A stretch of DNA of 44,527 bases from Candidatus Obscuribacterales bacterium (lineage in GTDB: Bacteria; Cyanobacteriota; Vampirovibrionia; Obscuribacterales; Obscuribacteraceae). The stretch spans positions 1-44,527 of the forward strand of contig JAKFVU010000062.1 in NCBI GenBank assembly GCA_021732025.1. Direction: 5' to 3'. The notes under the pieces are model-generated. The model was not told where the DNA came from and searched no databases. It saw only the letters and a program-made list of their open reading frames with translations. The position numbers were made by a program, and so were the translations under genes. Position 1 is the first letter of the stretch. Each line of letters starts with the position of its first letter. Positions 1-8,559 of the stretch are shown here, piece after piece.

Positions 1-3000
1 ACTCCACAAGTAGGCAAACCGGTTATAGACATTGGTTCAGTTTGCCACATGATCTTTACACCAGAAGGCCGTCAAGACGATAGAAACAAAACCCTTCTGA
101 AGTCTTGCTTTGCTCCTCTTAATGCTGAAGAACTTGCACTGGGCGAACTCGCGGTGCAACACGGCATCATGACCCAACAAGCAATCAATGCTGAACAAGC
201 AGCTTCTCCTGCTGCTTTCGAAAACAATCCATTTAAGCCATCACCCGCACCAGAAGCGGCCATCGTTGAAACTCCGGTTGTTGAGTACACACCTCAGCCG
301 GTGGCACCACCGCCCAGCCCAGAACAACCTGCATTCGACATGGCCCCTGCACTGCAGCGGCTCTCCTATACAAACTTGCAGCTACCACCACAGTCTGAAA
401 TGCTCGTGCCTGAGTACCCTCAGCAGCCAGCAGCGCCGGCCGCCGATGCCAGCGATTTTGCTTTCGATAGCAATTCAGCCTTTGTCCCTTCCAGCCCAGA
501 GCCAGCTCCTGAGCTACCGACTACTGTTGCTCGCACAGCTAGTCGCTACGACGACACACCACCATGGGCCACAGCATCGGCCGATGCTCTCACTGCTGTT
601 CTCATGTCTGGAGACAACCGCGTCGACCAACAATTGACCACAGTCAGAGTTGCTTCACCATGGTACGAGATGTCACACGACACTCATGAAGCAGTTTCGT
701 CTACTACAGCTGTTATAGAGAGCAGCGTACCAAAAGAAGATTTCTCAGCCCAATTCTTCAACGACTACCAGCAAGGCTTTGCTGGTGAGGCTGCGATCAA
801 TTATGCTGAAAGCGAATTTGAGAAAGAGAAACGAGCAAGAGAAGAATTCGAAGCAGGAAAACAAGCACGCCTGAAAGAATACTTCGGCGATCAACATTAC
901 GACAAATTTGTTAAAGGTGAGGCTCAACAGCCAGCCAAGGCTGAAGGTAAGTTAGACAGCTGGGATCTTGATCCCAATGCCTTCGCCGTTAGCCCAGAAC
1001 CAAGCATCAAAGAATCTGATTTTGATTCAGACATTTTCTCCAATGCGGCCCGCGGCACCATCGAAACCAATCCCGAAGCTCTTATGCCTGTAGTTGCTGA
1101 AGAGCCAGTCGTGGCCGACCCAGATGCCTGGATGGACTACAAGCCAGACACTGAGCCAGAAGCAGCAGCCATGGCCGAAGAGATAGCACCACTGGCGACA
1201 CCAAGCCCAGAACCCGAGCTGAGTGCCAATACTTTCGCACCAGAACCGTTTACACCAGAACCTTTTGTTCCAGCCTCACAACCGCCACTACCTGAAGCCT
1301 TAGCTGAGCACTCGCAAGGCTGGGGAGCTAGTTCGCCTAGCGATTGGCATGGTGAGAAGAATCCGTTGCCAGAGCTACTTGAGCCAAGCTTGATGCAAGC
1401 AGAGGCGATTAAGGCCAACAGCGAAGCCGAATGGTCTACAGCAGTGGAGTCATCATTCGCTCAACCAGCTGAAGCTACAGGAGACTCTAGTAGCCTATTT
1501 GAAAGATTGACCCAACAGCTTTCTAAAGATAGCCCGACCCCAGAAGTACAAATGGGCGCAGCACCACTTGAAGAAGTTCAAGCAAGCGAACAACAAATCT
1601 GGCACCAAGGCACTCCGGTGAGCGAAGTCGCAGCCAGTCTAGAGCCAGAATCAGCAGCGCCAGCGCCTCTCAGCCAAGATGTCGGAACTCTCAATAGTGC
1701 CACAGATAGTGCGGGATTCTGGTCAACCATGGACCCCACCACTTCACTATTCAATCCGGCAGAAGACGTTGTTGTCCAACAATTAGCAGAACCAGTAATA
1801 GCAGAAGCTCCAGCACCCACAGAAGCACAACCGTCCTTTGCACCAGTGGCAGAGGAGGCAGCAGTGGCCGCTCCGGCAGAGGCTCAACCTGAATCTCAAC
1901 CCGAATCCCAACCAGTAATTCAGCCATCAGCACCAGAAGCACTGCCCGAAACCATGACCGACTCGCAGGTAATGCAAACTCGTGTCAGACCTCGCGACTA
2001 CAGCAGCCCGCTGCGCCGCAGCAGCGAACTAGGTGGTGGAGCGAATAGCGATCCTAGCGCTCCAAGCCCGTTACCGCTGCAGTCAACTCCGGTTCCAACA
2101 CCGTCCCACACTCTGACTCCATCTCTAAAAGCGCCAACCCCTACTCCAACTCCCGAAGTAACTCCTGTTGAAGTGGCAGCGCCAGTATTCGCTACTGCAG
2201 AACCTGCGGCAGAAGCTACCATGGAAGCAGCACCAGTTCACGCCGTTCCAGAAGTACAGCAAATACAACAAGTTCAAGCCGCACCCGTAGAAGCATTCGA
2301 ACCGCCAGCTGCAGTTGAAATTGCCGCTGAAGTTCCTGCACCAGTACAGGCATACGAACCAGCGCCAGCACCAATTGAATCTCTCCAAGCCGCTCCAGTT
2401 GAAGAGGCTGCGCCCGTTCAGGCCGCACCTAGCGCACCAGAGCCAGCGATAGCGCCAGTTATCTCAACTCCTAGTGCCGCCCCCGCTTCCTCTTCTTTAT
2501 ATAGAAGCGGCCCGCCCATGGGTGAGTTTGATTCTGGTGTAAGACAAGCACCAGCTCAAGATGCTCGTTTGATGATGAACGAGATGGCTACATTGATGAG
2601 CAAGCTCGAGCAACAAGTTGCTAAAGCTGCTAACAAGATGAGTTCACGCGCTGAAGAATTGAAAATCCGCCTGAACAGACAAGTTGAAGAGCTACTGCGT
2701 GAAGGCCAAGACCTAGAAAAACATGCAGAAGTCAACCTCACTAATCTTTCAAGTGAGCTTAGAAGTCGCCTTGAGAATTTGGCAGTCGACGTGCAAAACA
2801 ATCTGTCAAAAGAATCGGAAGGAGCAAGAAGCCTTCTCAGCGATTTGGATGCCAGTGGACTAGAGCGTCTTGAGTCAGAGCAAAGTCAGCTATCAAACAC
2901 AATTATTACTCAGTGCGAACAGTTCAAAGGTGAGTTAGAAAAACTAACTGGTTCTGTTCAATCACGCCTCAACAGCCTGATTGCTAGCCGCAATGATGAA

Positions 3001-3927
3001 CTTGCCAAATTGAGCGAGTCTATCCTTGAACAGTTGAAAGAGAGCCACGATAGTTATAGTCAAAAAGTAACTCAACGCTTTGAGCGCTTCCGTGAACGTA
3101 TGGGCGAAGAAAATTCGTCTATCACTCAATCACTTGAACGCAATATGCGCTCGATGATAGAAGAAATCGATAGCTCGCTTGAGCGGGCATGCGAGAAACT
3201 ACGTTCGACTAAGCTTGATCTAGAGCAAACTATTTCGCACACTGTTGCAGTTTGCGAAATGGCTGTGGCACAGAAGACCAAAGAACTTCTAGCCGAGTCT
3301 ATATTGCCCAAATTGAATGAGCAGAAAGAAATTCTGCGCACAATGATTCACGACATGGGCAAACAAGTTGCCTCCGAATCTAATAGCGCTATGCTCGCTC
3401 AATTAACTAAATTAGAAGACAGTATCAATCTTTCATCTGAACAATTGAAGCGCAGTGTGGAAGATTGCCTAACCGATTTAGAGAGTTCGGGTCGTGGCCT
3501 TAAGAGCGGCCTAGAAGAGACATTTAAACGCTCAAGCCAAGATCTAGTTCAGCGCACTCAAGAAGTAAACAATTACCTCAGAGACACCGAAAAACGCATG
3601 CTCGAAAGCGATTTAACGCTGAAGAGTTTGGCAGAATCGTCAACTGTTGACGCTGAGCCCGAATTGAACGAAGAGCGCAACCACGCCTTAACCAAACTCG
3701 GAAGCTTGAAGCAACAAGCTAGCAAAGATCTGGCAAGCGCCATGGAAAGAAACATCGACAGCATGGAAGACCAAAGCGAGAAGTTGTTTGGTGAATTAAC
3801 CAACAAACGTGCTGAGCTGACTACTACCATCAGAGACAGCGCCGAAGCTAACCTTGACCGTGTACGTCAGGCCCTCAGCGCGGCAACTGCGGCAATTCAA
3901 GCTGCCAGAGAAAAACACATGGAATAG
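1..3927 (+). CDS. Giant Pro/Ala/Glu-rich coiled-coil protein, 5' end outside window
   Basis: The frame is open from the first base of the window. The first ATG (base 49) has no recognisable ribosome-binding site, so I read this as the 3' part of a longer gene. Numbering from that ATG gives 1292 residues. Residues about 27-50 (ALGELAVQHGIMTQQAINAEQ) resemble the 'LGELLVExGLIT' helix pair seen in MshEN/GspE-type N-terminal domains. Residues about 50-835 are low-complexity, rich in Pro, Ala, Glu and Gln, probably disordered. Residues about 840-1290 are a long, nearly uninterrupted heptad-like coiled coil with few breaks and no cysteine-rich or enzymatic motif. No signal peptide or membrane helix is visible in the part present. 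A scaffold, surface or cell-organising role is possible. The function is unknown. Confidence 0.85.
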   Translation, partial: TPQVGKPVIDIGSVCHMIFTPEGRQDDRNKTLLKSCFAPLNAEELALGELAVQHGIMTQQAINAEQAASPAAFENNPFKPSPAPEAAIVETPVVEYTPQPVAPPPSPEQPAFDMAPALQRLSYTNLQLPPQSEMLVPEYPQQPAAPAADASDFAFDSNSAFVPSSPEPAPELPTTVARTASRYDDTPPWATASADALTAVLMSGDNRVDQQLTTVRVASPWYEMSHDTHEAVSSTTAVIESSVPKEDFSAQFFNDYQQGFAGEAAINYAESEFEKEKRAREEFEAGKQARLKEYFGDQHYDKFVKGEAQQPAKAEGKLDSWDLDPNAFAVSPEPSIKESDFDSDIFSNAARGTIETNPEALMPVVAEEPVVADPDAWMDYKPDTEPEAAAMAEEIAPLATPSPEPELSANTFAPEPFTPEPFVPASQPPLPEALAEHSQGWGASSPSDWHGEKNPLPELLEPSLMQAEAIKANSEAEWSTAVESSFAQPAEATGDSSSLFERLTQQLSKDSPTPEVQMGAAPLEEVQASEQQIWHQGTPVSEVAASLEPESAAPAPLSQDVGTLNSATDSAGFWSTMDPTTSLFNPAEDVVVQQLAEPVIAEAPAPTEAQPSFAPVAEEAAVAAPAEAQPESQPESQPVIQPSAPEALPETMTDSQVMQTRVRPRDYSSPLRRSSELGGGANSDPSAPSPLPLQSTPVPTPSHTLTPSLKAPTPTPTPEVTPVEVAAPVFATAEPAAEATMEAAPVHAVPEVQQIQQVQAAPVEAFEPPAAVEIAAEVPAPVQAYEPAPAPIESLQAAPVEEAAPVQAAPSAPEPAIAPVISTPSAAPASSSLYRSGPPMGEFDSGVRQAPAQDARLMMNEMATLMSKLEQQVAKAANKMSSRAEELKIRLNRQVEELLREGQDLEKHAEVNLTNLSSELRSRLENLAVDVQNNLSKESEGARSLLSDLDASGLERLESEQSQLSNTIITQCEQFKGELEKLTGSVQSRLNSLIASRNDELAKLSESILEQLKESHDSYSQKVTQRFERFRERMGEENSSITQSLERNMRSMIEEIDSSLERACEKLRSTKLDLEQTISHTVAVCEMAVAQKTKELLAESILPKLNEQKEILRTMIHDMGKQVASESNSAMLAQLTKLEDSINLSSEQLKRSVEDCLTDLESSGRGLKSGLEETFKRSSQDLVQRTQEVNNYLRDTEKRMLESDLTLKSLAESSTVDAEPELNEERNHALTKLGSLKQQASKDLASAMERNIDSMEDQSEKLFGELTNKRAELTTTIRDSAEANLDRVRQALSAATAAIQAAREKHME

Positions 3928-3928
3928 A

Positions 3929-3944
3929 CTTGGTTTCGACCAAG
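3929..3944 (+). terminator. Small hairpin directly after the giant coiled-coil gene
   Basis: A perfect 6-bp stem, CTTGGT/ACCAAG, closes a TTCG tetraloop two bases after the stop codon. No clear T-run follows, so this may be an mRNA 3'-end stabiliser or a weak terminator. Confidence 0.35.
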
Positions 3945-4006
3945 AGCTTCTGATTGATCAAGACAAAGTTAGACAGCCTCGAATCAAGGGAATAACACTA
4001 TGAAAG

Positions 4007-4732
4007 GTGCTTTCCCCGATGGGGCTAGAAAAACCAGGGCTAGATTATGCGAGGAAGCTGTTGGACAGCCTACGTTACCATGAAGTTCCCCCACCGCTTG
4101 CGGAGTTCGCCGCTAGCCATGCAAATTTGGATTATAACCAGCCGGAAAACGAGATTTATCTCTACCACGGCACCAATTGCTACCGGCGCTGGGAAATAAA
4201 TAAGACCGGTTTTCTCGAGCCCGGGCGAAATAGCTACAGCTTTTTTACTACCAGAGCCCAAGATGCCTACGCCTATGCTAGAGCAGCCTGCGTGCGCGAT
4301 ATCAAGCCAGACACATTGAACTCATTAATCTGTGAGCCAGTGGTTCTAAGAGTTAGATTCACTGCACGTACCTGGTTACAGGTAGATTTCTTACAAACTG
4401 AAGGTGAATTGCGTGACGGAGCGCCCCAGGCTTTCACCGCTGCGGTGCTGGGACCGGTTCAAGTTAACAATATAGTCGAAGTGCTTCACTGCAACCATGG
4501 CTCGAAACGACTCATGGGTGGTTTTGAGCGTATGAGAACCTTCGAAGACGGAGAATTTCTCTCAAATATCAAACATTTACGAGATACTTTGCAGAAAAAG
4601 CGCGTAGACATGTGGTTTCTACGAAAGCTGGGTCTTGTGGCCGACAAAGTCGGTGTTACACTGAAAGGTGGAGAAGTTCCGGCTCTCACCCATGATGATC
4701 AGCTTAGAAAACTCAGGCAATCGAAAGCTTGA
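4007..4732 (+). CDS. ADP-ribosyltransferase-like fold protein (putative)
   Basis: Up to 241 residues, cytoplasmic (no signal peptide or membrane helix). Residues 51-56 read YLYHGT. They are followed by an R/W-rich helix, the stretch KTGFLEPGRNSYSFFTT (66-82) and AYAYA (87-91). That order (HGT, then 'GF..G...FFT', then a Tyr helix) is the pattern of ADP-ribosyltransferase folds of the H-Y-E type (PARP, Tpt1-like). A candidate third residue is Glu158 in VNNIVEVL. Residues 185-240 are a basic helical tail. The start is ambiguous: GTG at 4007 gives the longest frame, while ATG at 4019 is preceded by GAAAGG (4002-4007) and may be the true start. It lies 79 bases after the giant coiled-coil gene and 29 bases before the next gene, so co-transcription is plausible. 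The fold call rests on motif reading only. Confidence 0.6.
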   Translation: MLSPMGLEKPGLDYARKLLDSLRYHEVPPPLAEFAASHANLDYNQPENEIYLYHGTNCYRRWEINKTGFLEPGRNSYSFFTTRAQDAYAYARAACVRDIKPDTLNSLICEPVVLRVRFTARTWLQVDFLQTEGELRDGAPQAFTAAVLGPVQVNNIVEVLHCNHGSKRLMGGFERMRTFEDGEFLSNIKHLRDTLQKKRVDMWFLRKLGLVADKVGVTLKGGEVPALTHDDQLRKLRQSKA

Positions 4733-4761
4733 GGCGCTGATCTTGTACAACAGGATCAAAA

Positions 4762-5880
4762 ATGAGTCAGCAAAACAGAGTAAAACCTTGTATCAAAGAA
4801 GTTACTGCGACTATCTCGCTAATTTCTCTATTTATTCTGCAAGGATATAGCAGCCCCGTCCAGGCGCAAAACTTCAATTCAATTTTCGAGAACGGTGGCT
4901 CTAACACCGGTAATACTGGCAGTTATAACGGCGGTAGCTACAACGGCGGCTACAGCACTCCTCCTGAATCTGACTTCGGCAATTCCGGCAACTACGGCAA
5001 CACCGGAAATTATGGCAATACAGGAAATTATGGAAATACCGGCAATCAAGGCGGAGCTAACCCGAGCTATACACCGGTGAACACGCCCAGCATGTGGGAC
5101 ACCATACTAGAAAAATTGATGGGCAAAACCAAAAGCCCTGGCGAATTTATTGTCTTCCCAAAAGACACGCCACTAGCGACCGGCGCATCGGGTCAGACAG
5201 ACACCACCAACAGAGCAGGCCGCAACACAAATAACGGTGTAAACAACAATCAAAGCTTCAAGCAAACTTTGATGCAGTCTCAGAACCAAAACCGTGCAGG
5301 CGGCAATTCATCAGGTTCTTCTGGTTCATCGGGAGGCTCAAGCGGTTCTGGCGGCGGTCAGCAATGGGGCAACGTGCGCCCGACATCGGCCAATGGCGGC
5401 TCTACCAGTCAAAATAATTTGGGCGGTGGCACGGGCGGCAACATGAATTCGCAAACAGGCACCGGTGCTCAATCTAACTTCAATTCAATATTCGAGAATG
5501 GCGGCAATCAGGGTACTACCCAAAGAACAGCCTCGGCCCCCGTATCTACTTACGACGCCAAATCAGTGCAAGCTAACTTTGCCGGAATCAATTCGCAGGT
5601 ACAGGGTCAGTTAACCCAAACTCAAAACTACGCCAACTCTGCCAGAGCCTCCTTAAATCAGGCGATGACCTCGAACAACAGCAATGCTATTCAGCAAGCA
5701 GCCAGCGAAGCTCGTGCTCACGCCAATAACGCTCAAGCAGCGGCAGACAGCGCTAGCTCACTGGCGAGTACAACAAGTTCGCCCACGGCTAAGACTCTCG
5801 CCAACCAAGCGCGAGAGCAAGCTGCCCAAGCCATGAACTATGCCGACCAGGCCATGGCCAAAGCCTCAGCCAGCTACTAA
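4762..5880 (+). CDS. Secreted Gly/Asn/Ser-rich repeat protein
   Basis: 372 residues. The N-terminus has a basic start, a hydrophobic core (about 17-27) and a likely cleavage after PVQA. The mature protein begins with NFNSIFENGG (37-46), and the same ten residues return at 239-248. Between them lie a tandem NYGNTG run, GGSYNGG units and long Gly/Ser/Asn/Gln stretches. The last about 110 residues become Ala/Gln/Asn/Ser-rich and probably helical, with repeated 'AxxAxxxA' spacing. There are no catalytic motifs. An AGGA ribosome-binding site precedes the ATG. The composition suggests an extracellular matrix, biofilm or surface-layer component, but that is inference. Confidence 0.8.
   Translation: MSQQNRVKPCIKEVTATISLISLFILQGYSSPVQAQNFNSIFENGGSNTGNTGSYNGGSYNGGYSTPPESDFGNSGNYGNTGNYGNTGNYGNTGNQGGANPSYTPVNTPSMWDTILEKLMGKTKSPGEFIVFPKDTPLATGASGQTDTTNRAGRNTNNGVNNNQSFKQTLMQSQNQNRAGGNSSGSSGSSGGSSGSGGGQQWGNVRPTSANGGSTSQNNLGGGTGGNMNSQTGTGAQSNFNSIFENGGNQGTTQRTASAPVSTYDAKSVQANFAGINSQVQGQLTQTQNYANSARASLNQAMTSNNSNAIQQAASEARAHANNAQAAADSASSLASTTSSPTAKTLANQAREQAAQAMNYADQAMAKASASY
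4987..5040 (+). repeat. Three tandem 18-bp units (NYGNTG coding)
   Basis: Units at 4987-5004, 5005-5022 and 5023-5040 each encode G-N-Y-G-N-T. They differ only at wobble positions (GGC/GGA, AAC/AAT, TAC/TAT), which indicates an old expansion kept by selection on the protein. Confidence 0.85.
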
Positions 5881-6035
5881 GCGTTGCCAGTAACCTCATC
5901 CTATTAGAAGATTCTCAAAGAGCCCCAGATTGGGGGTTTAGAGCACTCTTCATATTGCTTAAAGTAGGTCAAACCGATATTCTTTTGCAAATAATTTGAA
6001 GCTTCACCAGCTTTTGCAAAAAATCGGAGGGTGGA

Positions 6036-7562
6036 ATGGTTGCAACAAAAACCGGCACTGCAACAGTGTGCAAGCTCTTGGTCAATGGAGACTGGGTAGA
6101 TTCAACAGCCACCGAATTTCAAGACATCTACAATCCCTCTACTGGTGAAGTAATTGGCCGCACGCCATTGGGCGGCACAGCCGATGTCGACAGAGCTGTA
6201 CAAGTAGCCCACAAAGCCTTTCTTGAATGGAAAGAAGTGCCAATCATCGAACGCGCTCGCGTGATGTTCCGCTTCAAAAACTTGATGGAACAGCACTATG
6301 AAGAAATTGCCCAATGTGTCACCCGTGAGCACGGCAAGACTCTTCCTGAATCAAGAGCATCAGTACAACGAGCCATAGAAGTAGTTGAATTTGCTTGCGG
6401 CATCCCTAGTTTAATGATGGGCGAGAGCATGGAGAATATTGCTCGCAATGTTGATTGCGAGACAATCCGCCACCCAATTGGAGTATGTGCCGGGATTGCA
6501 CCGTTCAACTTCCCTGCTATGGTGCCATTATGGATGTATCCAATTGCCCTTACCTGCGGTAATTCGTTTGTCCTTAAGCCATCAGAAAAAGTGCCATTGA
6601 CCAGTATGATGATTGCCAATCTACTGTCAGAAGCTGGCCTACCAAACGGCGTCTTCAATATCGTTCACGGCGGCAAAGACTGCGTTGACGCATTGCTCAC
6701 ACATCCGCTAATTAAGGCCATCTCGTTTGTTGGTTCTACCCATATTGCCAAATACATTTACACCACCGGCACTGCAAACGGAAAACGAGTGCAAGCAGCA
6801 GGTGGTGCCAAAAATCACATCATCATTATGCCTGATGCCGACATGGAGCAAACAGTGCAAGCCTTGCAAGCATCAGCCTTTGGCTGTGCTGGCGAGAGAT
6901 GTATGGCTGGTAGCTTGGCTCTTCCTGTCGGTGCCGCCGCTGAAGCTTTGATACCACATTTAGTGGAAGCAGCTGGCAAGATGAAAGTCGGCCCTACTGA
7001 TGGAAAAGATATTGCTCACCCAGACATGGGACCGCTCGTTTCAAAAGAGCATTTAGACAAAGTGCGCGGCATGATCAATAAGGGTGAAAGTGAAGGGGCT
7101 AAAGTGGCTCTGGATGGTCGAACTATCGAAGCCGCAAAATCAAGCGGTTTCTTCTTAGGACCAACAATTCTTGATCACGCTAAACCAGAAATGTCTGTAG
7201 TCAAAGAAGAGATCTTTGGGCCAGTATTATCAGTGGTGCGAGTCGATTCGCTAGAAGATGCCTTGGCCATTGGTCGCGACTGCCCTTACGGCAACGGCGC
7301 TGTTATCTACACCAACTCTGGACGTTCCGCCCGCGAATTCAAACATCACTTCAATGCTGGCATGATCGGTATCAACGTTGGCGTGCCCGCCCCGATGGCT
7401 TGGTTCCCCTTCACCGGTTGGAATTCTTCCTTCTATGGCGACCTACACATACAGGGCTCTGAAGGAATTCAATTCTATACACAGCAGAAAATGACAATGA
7501 CCCGCTGGTTTGAACCAAAATCTAGCCAGTTCCAAGATCCTATATGGAAGCCAAAAAACTAG
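6036..7562 (+). CDS. mmsA: Methylmalonate-semialdehyde dehydrogenase (CoA-acylating)
   Basis: 508 residues, the usual family length. It belongs to the aldehyde dehydrogenase superfamily. It has the MmsA/IolA-type signature APFNFPAMVPLW, an FVGST nucleotide-binding turn and the catalytic cysteine Cys289 in CAGERCMAG. MmsA oxidises methylmalonate or malonate semialdehyde to propionyl- or acetyl-CoA with NAD+ and CoA, in valine, inositol, beta-alanine or uracil breakdown. It acts in the cytoplasm. GGAGG at 6026-6030 lies five bases before the ATG. It stands apart from the upstream gene by 155 bases and no other valine or inositol genes are visible here. A weak TTGCTT-N17-TATTCT promoter can be drawn at 5955-5983. 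Confidence 0.93.
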   Translation: MVATKTGTATVCKLLVNGDWVDSTATEFQDIYNPSTGEVIGRTPLGGTADVDRAVQVAHKAFLEWKEVPIIERARVMFRFKNLMEQHYEEIAQCVTREHGKTLPESRASVQRAIEVVEFACGIPSLMMGESMENIARNVDCETIRHPIGVCAGIAPFNFPAMVPLWMYPIALTCGNSFVLKPSEKVPLTSMMIANLLSEAGLPNGVFNIVHGGKDCVDALLTHPLIKAISFVGSTHIAKYIYTTGTANGKRVQAAGGAKNHIIIMPDADMEQTVQALQASAFGCAGERCMAGSLALPVGAAAEALIPHLVEAAGKMKVGPTDGKDIAHPDMGPLVSKEHLDKVRGMINKGESEGAKVALDGRTIEAAKSSGFFLGPTILDHAKPEMSVVKEEIFGPVLSVVRVDSLEDALAIGRDCPYGNGAVIYTNSGRSAREFKHHFNAGMIGINVGVPAPMAWFPFTGWNSSFYGDLHIQGSEGIQFYTQQKMTMTRWFEPKSSQFQDPIWKPKN

Positions 7563-7582
7563 ATTAGGGTTATGATGGAGGC

Positions 7583-7969
7583 ATGAAAGCCTACCTAATA
7601 CGACTAATCTTAATTGCAGCTGCTTTTCACTGGGTTTTCCCCATGATTAACGGCATGGATACGCACGGCAGCTTTATGAGCGCCTTAGCGGCGGGCTTTG
7701 TCTTTGCCCTTGTGGGTTGGGTAGTTGAGGCGCTAGCAATAGTACTGACGACTTTCCTCACCATAACGACATTTGGCCTCGCCTTGCTAGTTCTCATACC
7801 AGCATGGATCTTGGGCTTCTGGCTCATTCCGGCCATCACCTTGAAAGTGCTTGCTGACTTGATGCCAAACTACCTCACCATTCATGGTTGGGTTCCTGCT
7901 CTTTGGGGTGGCCTGATGATGCTATTCATTGGCGTTATCACTAGCCCTAAGAGCCATCAGTACGACTAG
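7583..7969 (+). CDS. Small four-helix membrane protein, phage-holin-IV-like (PF04020-type)
   Basis: 128 residues, almost entirely hydrophobic, with four probable membrane segments (about 4-22, 30-55, 58-82 and 100-122). Length, topology and the 'TFLTITTFGLALLVLIPAWILG' style of middle segment fit the widespread bacterial family named after mycobacterial type-IV holins (PF04020). In most bacteria this is a chromosomal membrane protein of unknown role, not a lysis protein. It follows mmsA by 20 bases, so the two are probably co-transcribed. The GGAGG is only one base from the ATG, which is unusually close; AGGG at 7566-7569 is an alternative site. A strong terminator follows. Confidence 0.75.
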   Translation: MKAYLIRLILIAAAFHWVFPMINGMDTHGSFMSALAAGFVFALVGWVVEALAIVLTTFLTITTFGLALLVLIPAWILGFWLIPAITLKVLADLMPNYLTIHGWVPALWGGLMMLFIGVITSPKSHQYD

Positions 7970-7990
7970 CCCAAGAAACAAAGTTCATAG

Positions 7991-8026
7991 AAAGAAAGAG
8001 GCACCAGCTTTGGTGCCTCTTTCTTT
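7991..8026. terminator. Strong bidirectional intrinsic terminator
   Basis: A perfect 16-bp stem (7991-8006 with 8011-8026) closes the loop GCTT. The right arm ends in CTTTCTTTT, and the left arm supplies a matching T-rich end on the other strand. It sits between the convergent genes at 7969 and 8073, so it should stop transcription both ways. Confidence 0.9.
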
Positions 8027-8072
8027 TGCTATCAGCAGATCTTGAATGGACAAAAATTAGCTTGAACGCAGC

Positions 8073-8411
8073 TTACTTTTGCACACGCTTTTCTAACTTG
8101 AGCTTCTGAATTTCAACGCTTATTTTGTTGAGGTCACCTTCTAGCTCAGTCTGATTTTCTTTGGTCAATGTATTGTTGCCGGCCTTGCCTTTCATCTTGG
8201 CCTTCTTCTTAGCCAAATTGGCCAGGTCTTTGCGCATAGCCTTGGCTTCCTTGACAGTCAATTCCTTTGCTTTCTGGCCTTCATTGATCTGCTGCATCAA
8301 TGCTTGCTGGCGATCATCGATTGACCAATCTTTTGCCTCAGCGGGCAAAAACATACTAAAAAGGGTGCTCATTACAAGAGCAAGGGTACAGACCACCGAT
8401 AAGAATCTCAT
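8073..8411 (-). CDS. Small secreted helical protein with two LT-x-x-E helix repeats
   Basis: 112 residues. A clear signal peptide (MRFLSVVCTLALVMSTLFSMF) ends at PAEA, before Lys27. The mature part is all helical, highly charged and Lys-rich. It contains two copies of a helix-turn-helix unit: one with ELTVKEAKAMRKDL and a second with TLTKENQTELEGDL. The same unit occurs in the secreted protein at 42750-44258. No cysteine in the mature chain and no enzymatic motif. GAGGTG lies about ten bases before the ATG. Probably a periplasmic structural or stress protein. The function is unknown. Confidence 0.8.
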   Translation of the reverse strand: MRFLSVVCTLALVMSTLFSMFLPAEAKDWSIDDRQQALMQQINEGQKAKELTVKEAKAMRKDLANLAKKKAKMKGKAGNNTLTKENQTELEGDLNKISVEIQKLKLEKRVQK

Positions 8412-8467
8412 TTAAACCAGCACCTCTTCATTTGCAAAACTACTCCTCAATTCTAGACTATTCAAAA

Positions 8468-8500
8468 AAGAAGCGCTTCAATTCAAGTGAAGCGCTTCTT
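8468..8500 (-). terminator. Intrinsic terminator of the desaturase gene
   Basis: A perfect 13-bp stem (8468-8480 with 8488-8500) and a 7-base loop lie 59 bases beyond the desaturase stop codon. Read on the minus strand, the stem is followed by TTTTGAA, giving a TTTTTT run. Confidence 0.85.
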
Positions 8501-8559
8501 AGATTTTCTTAGCAACGAGCGAAGTAGTCAGAATAATTGATTCTAGATTTCTACTAGTT

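Noticed and set aside
188..637. 149-codon plus-strand frame overlapping the giant coiled-coil gene, and several antisense frames within 1-3.9 kb
   Set aside because: They lie in alternate frames of a Pro/Ala/Glu-rich repeat region, have Ser/Leu/His- or Gly/Val-skewed composition and no ribosome-binding sites.
4000..4083. ATG at 4000 with a short frame ahead of the ART-like gene
   Set aside because: It gives only about 27 codons in another frame. I considered a frameshift joining it to the main gene, but the joined N-terminus adds nothing recognisable.
7583..7969. Phage lysis holin or prophage remnant
   Set aside because: No phage genes nearby; this holin-named family is a common chromosomal membrane protein.
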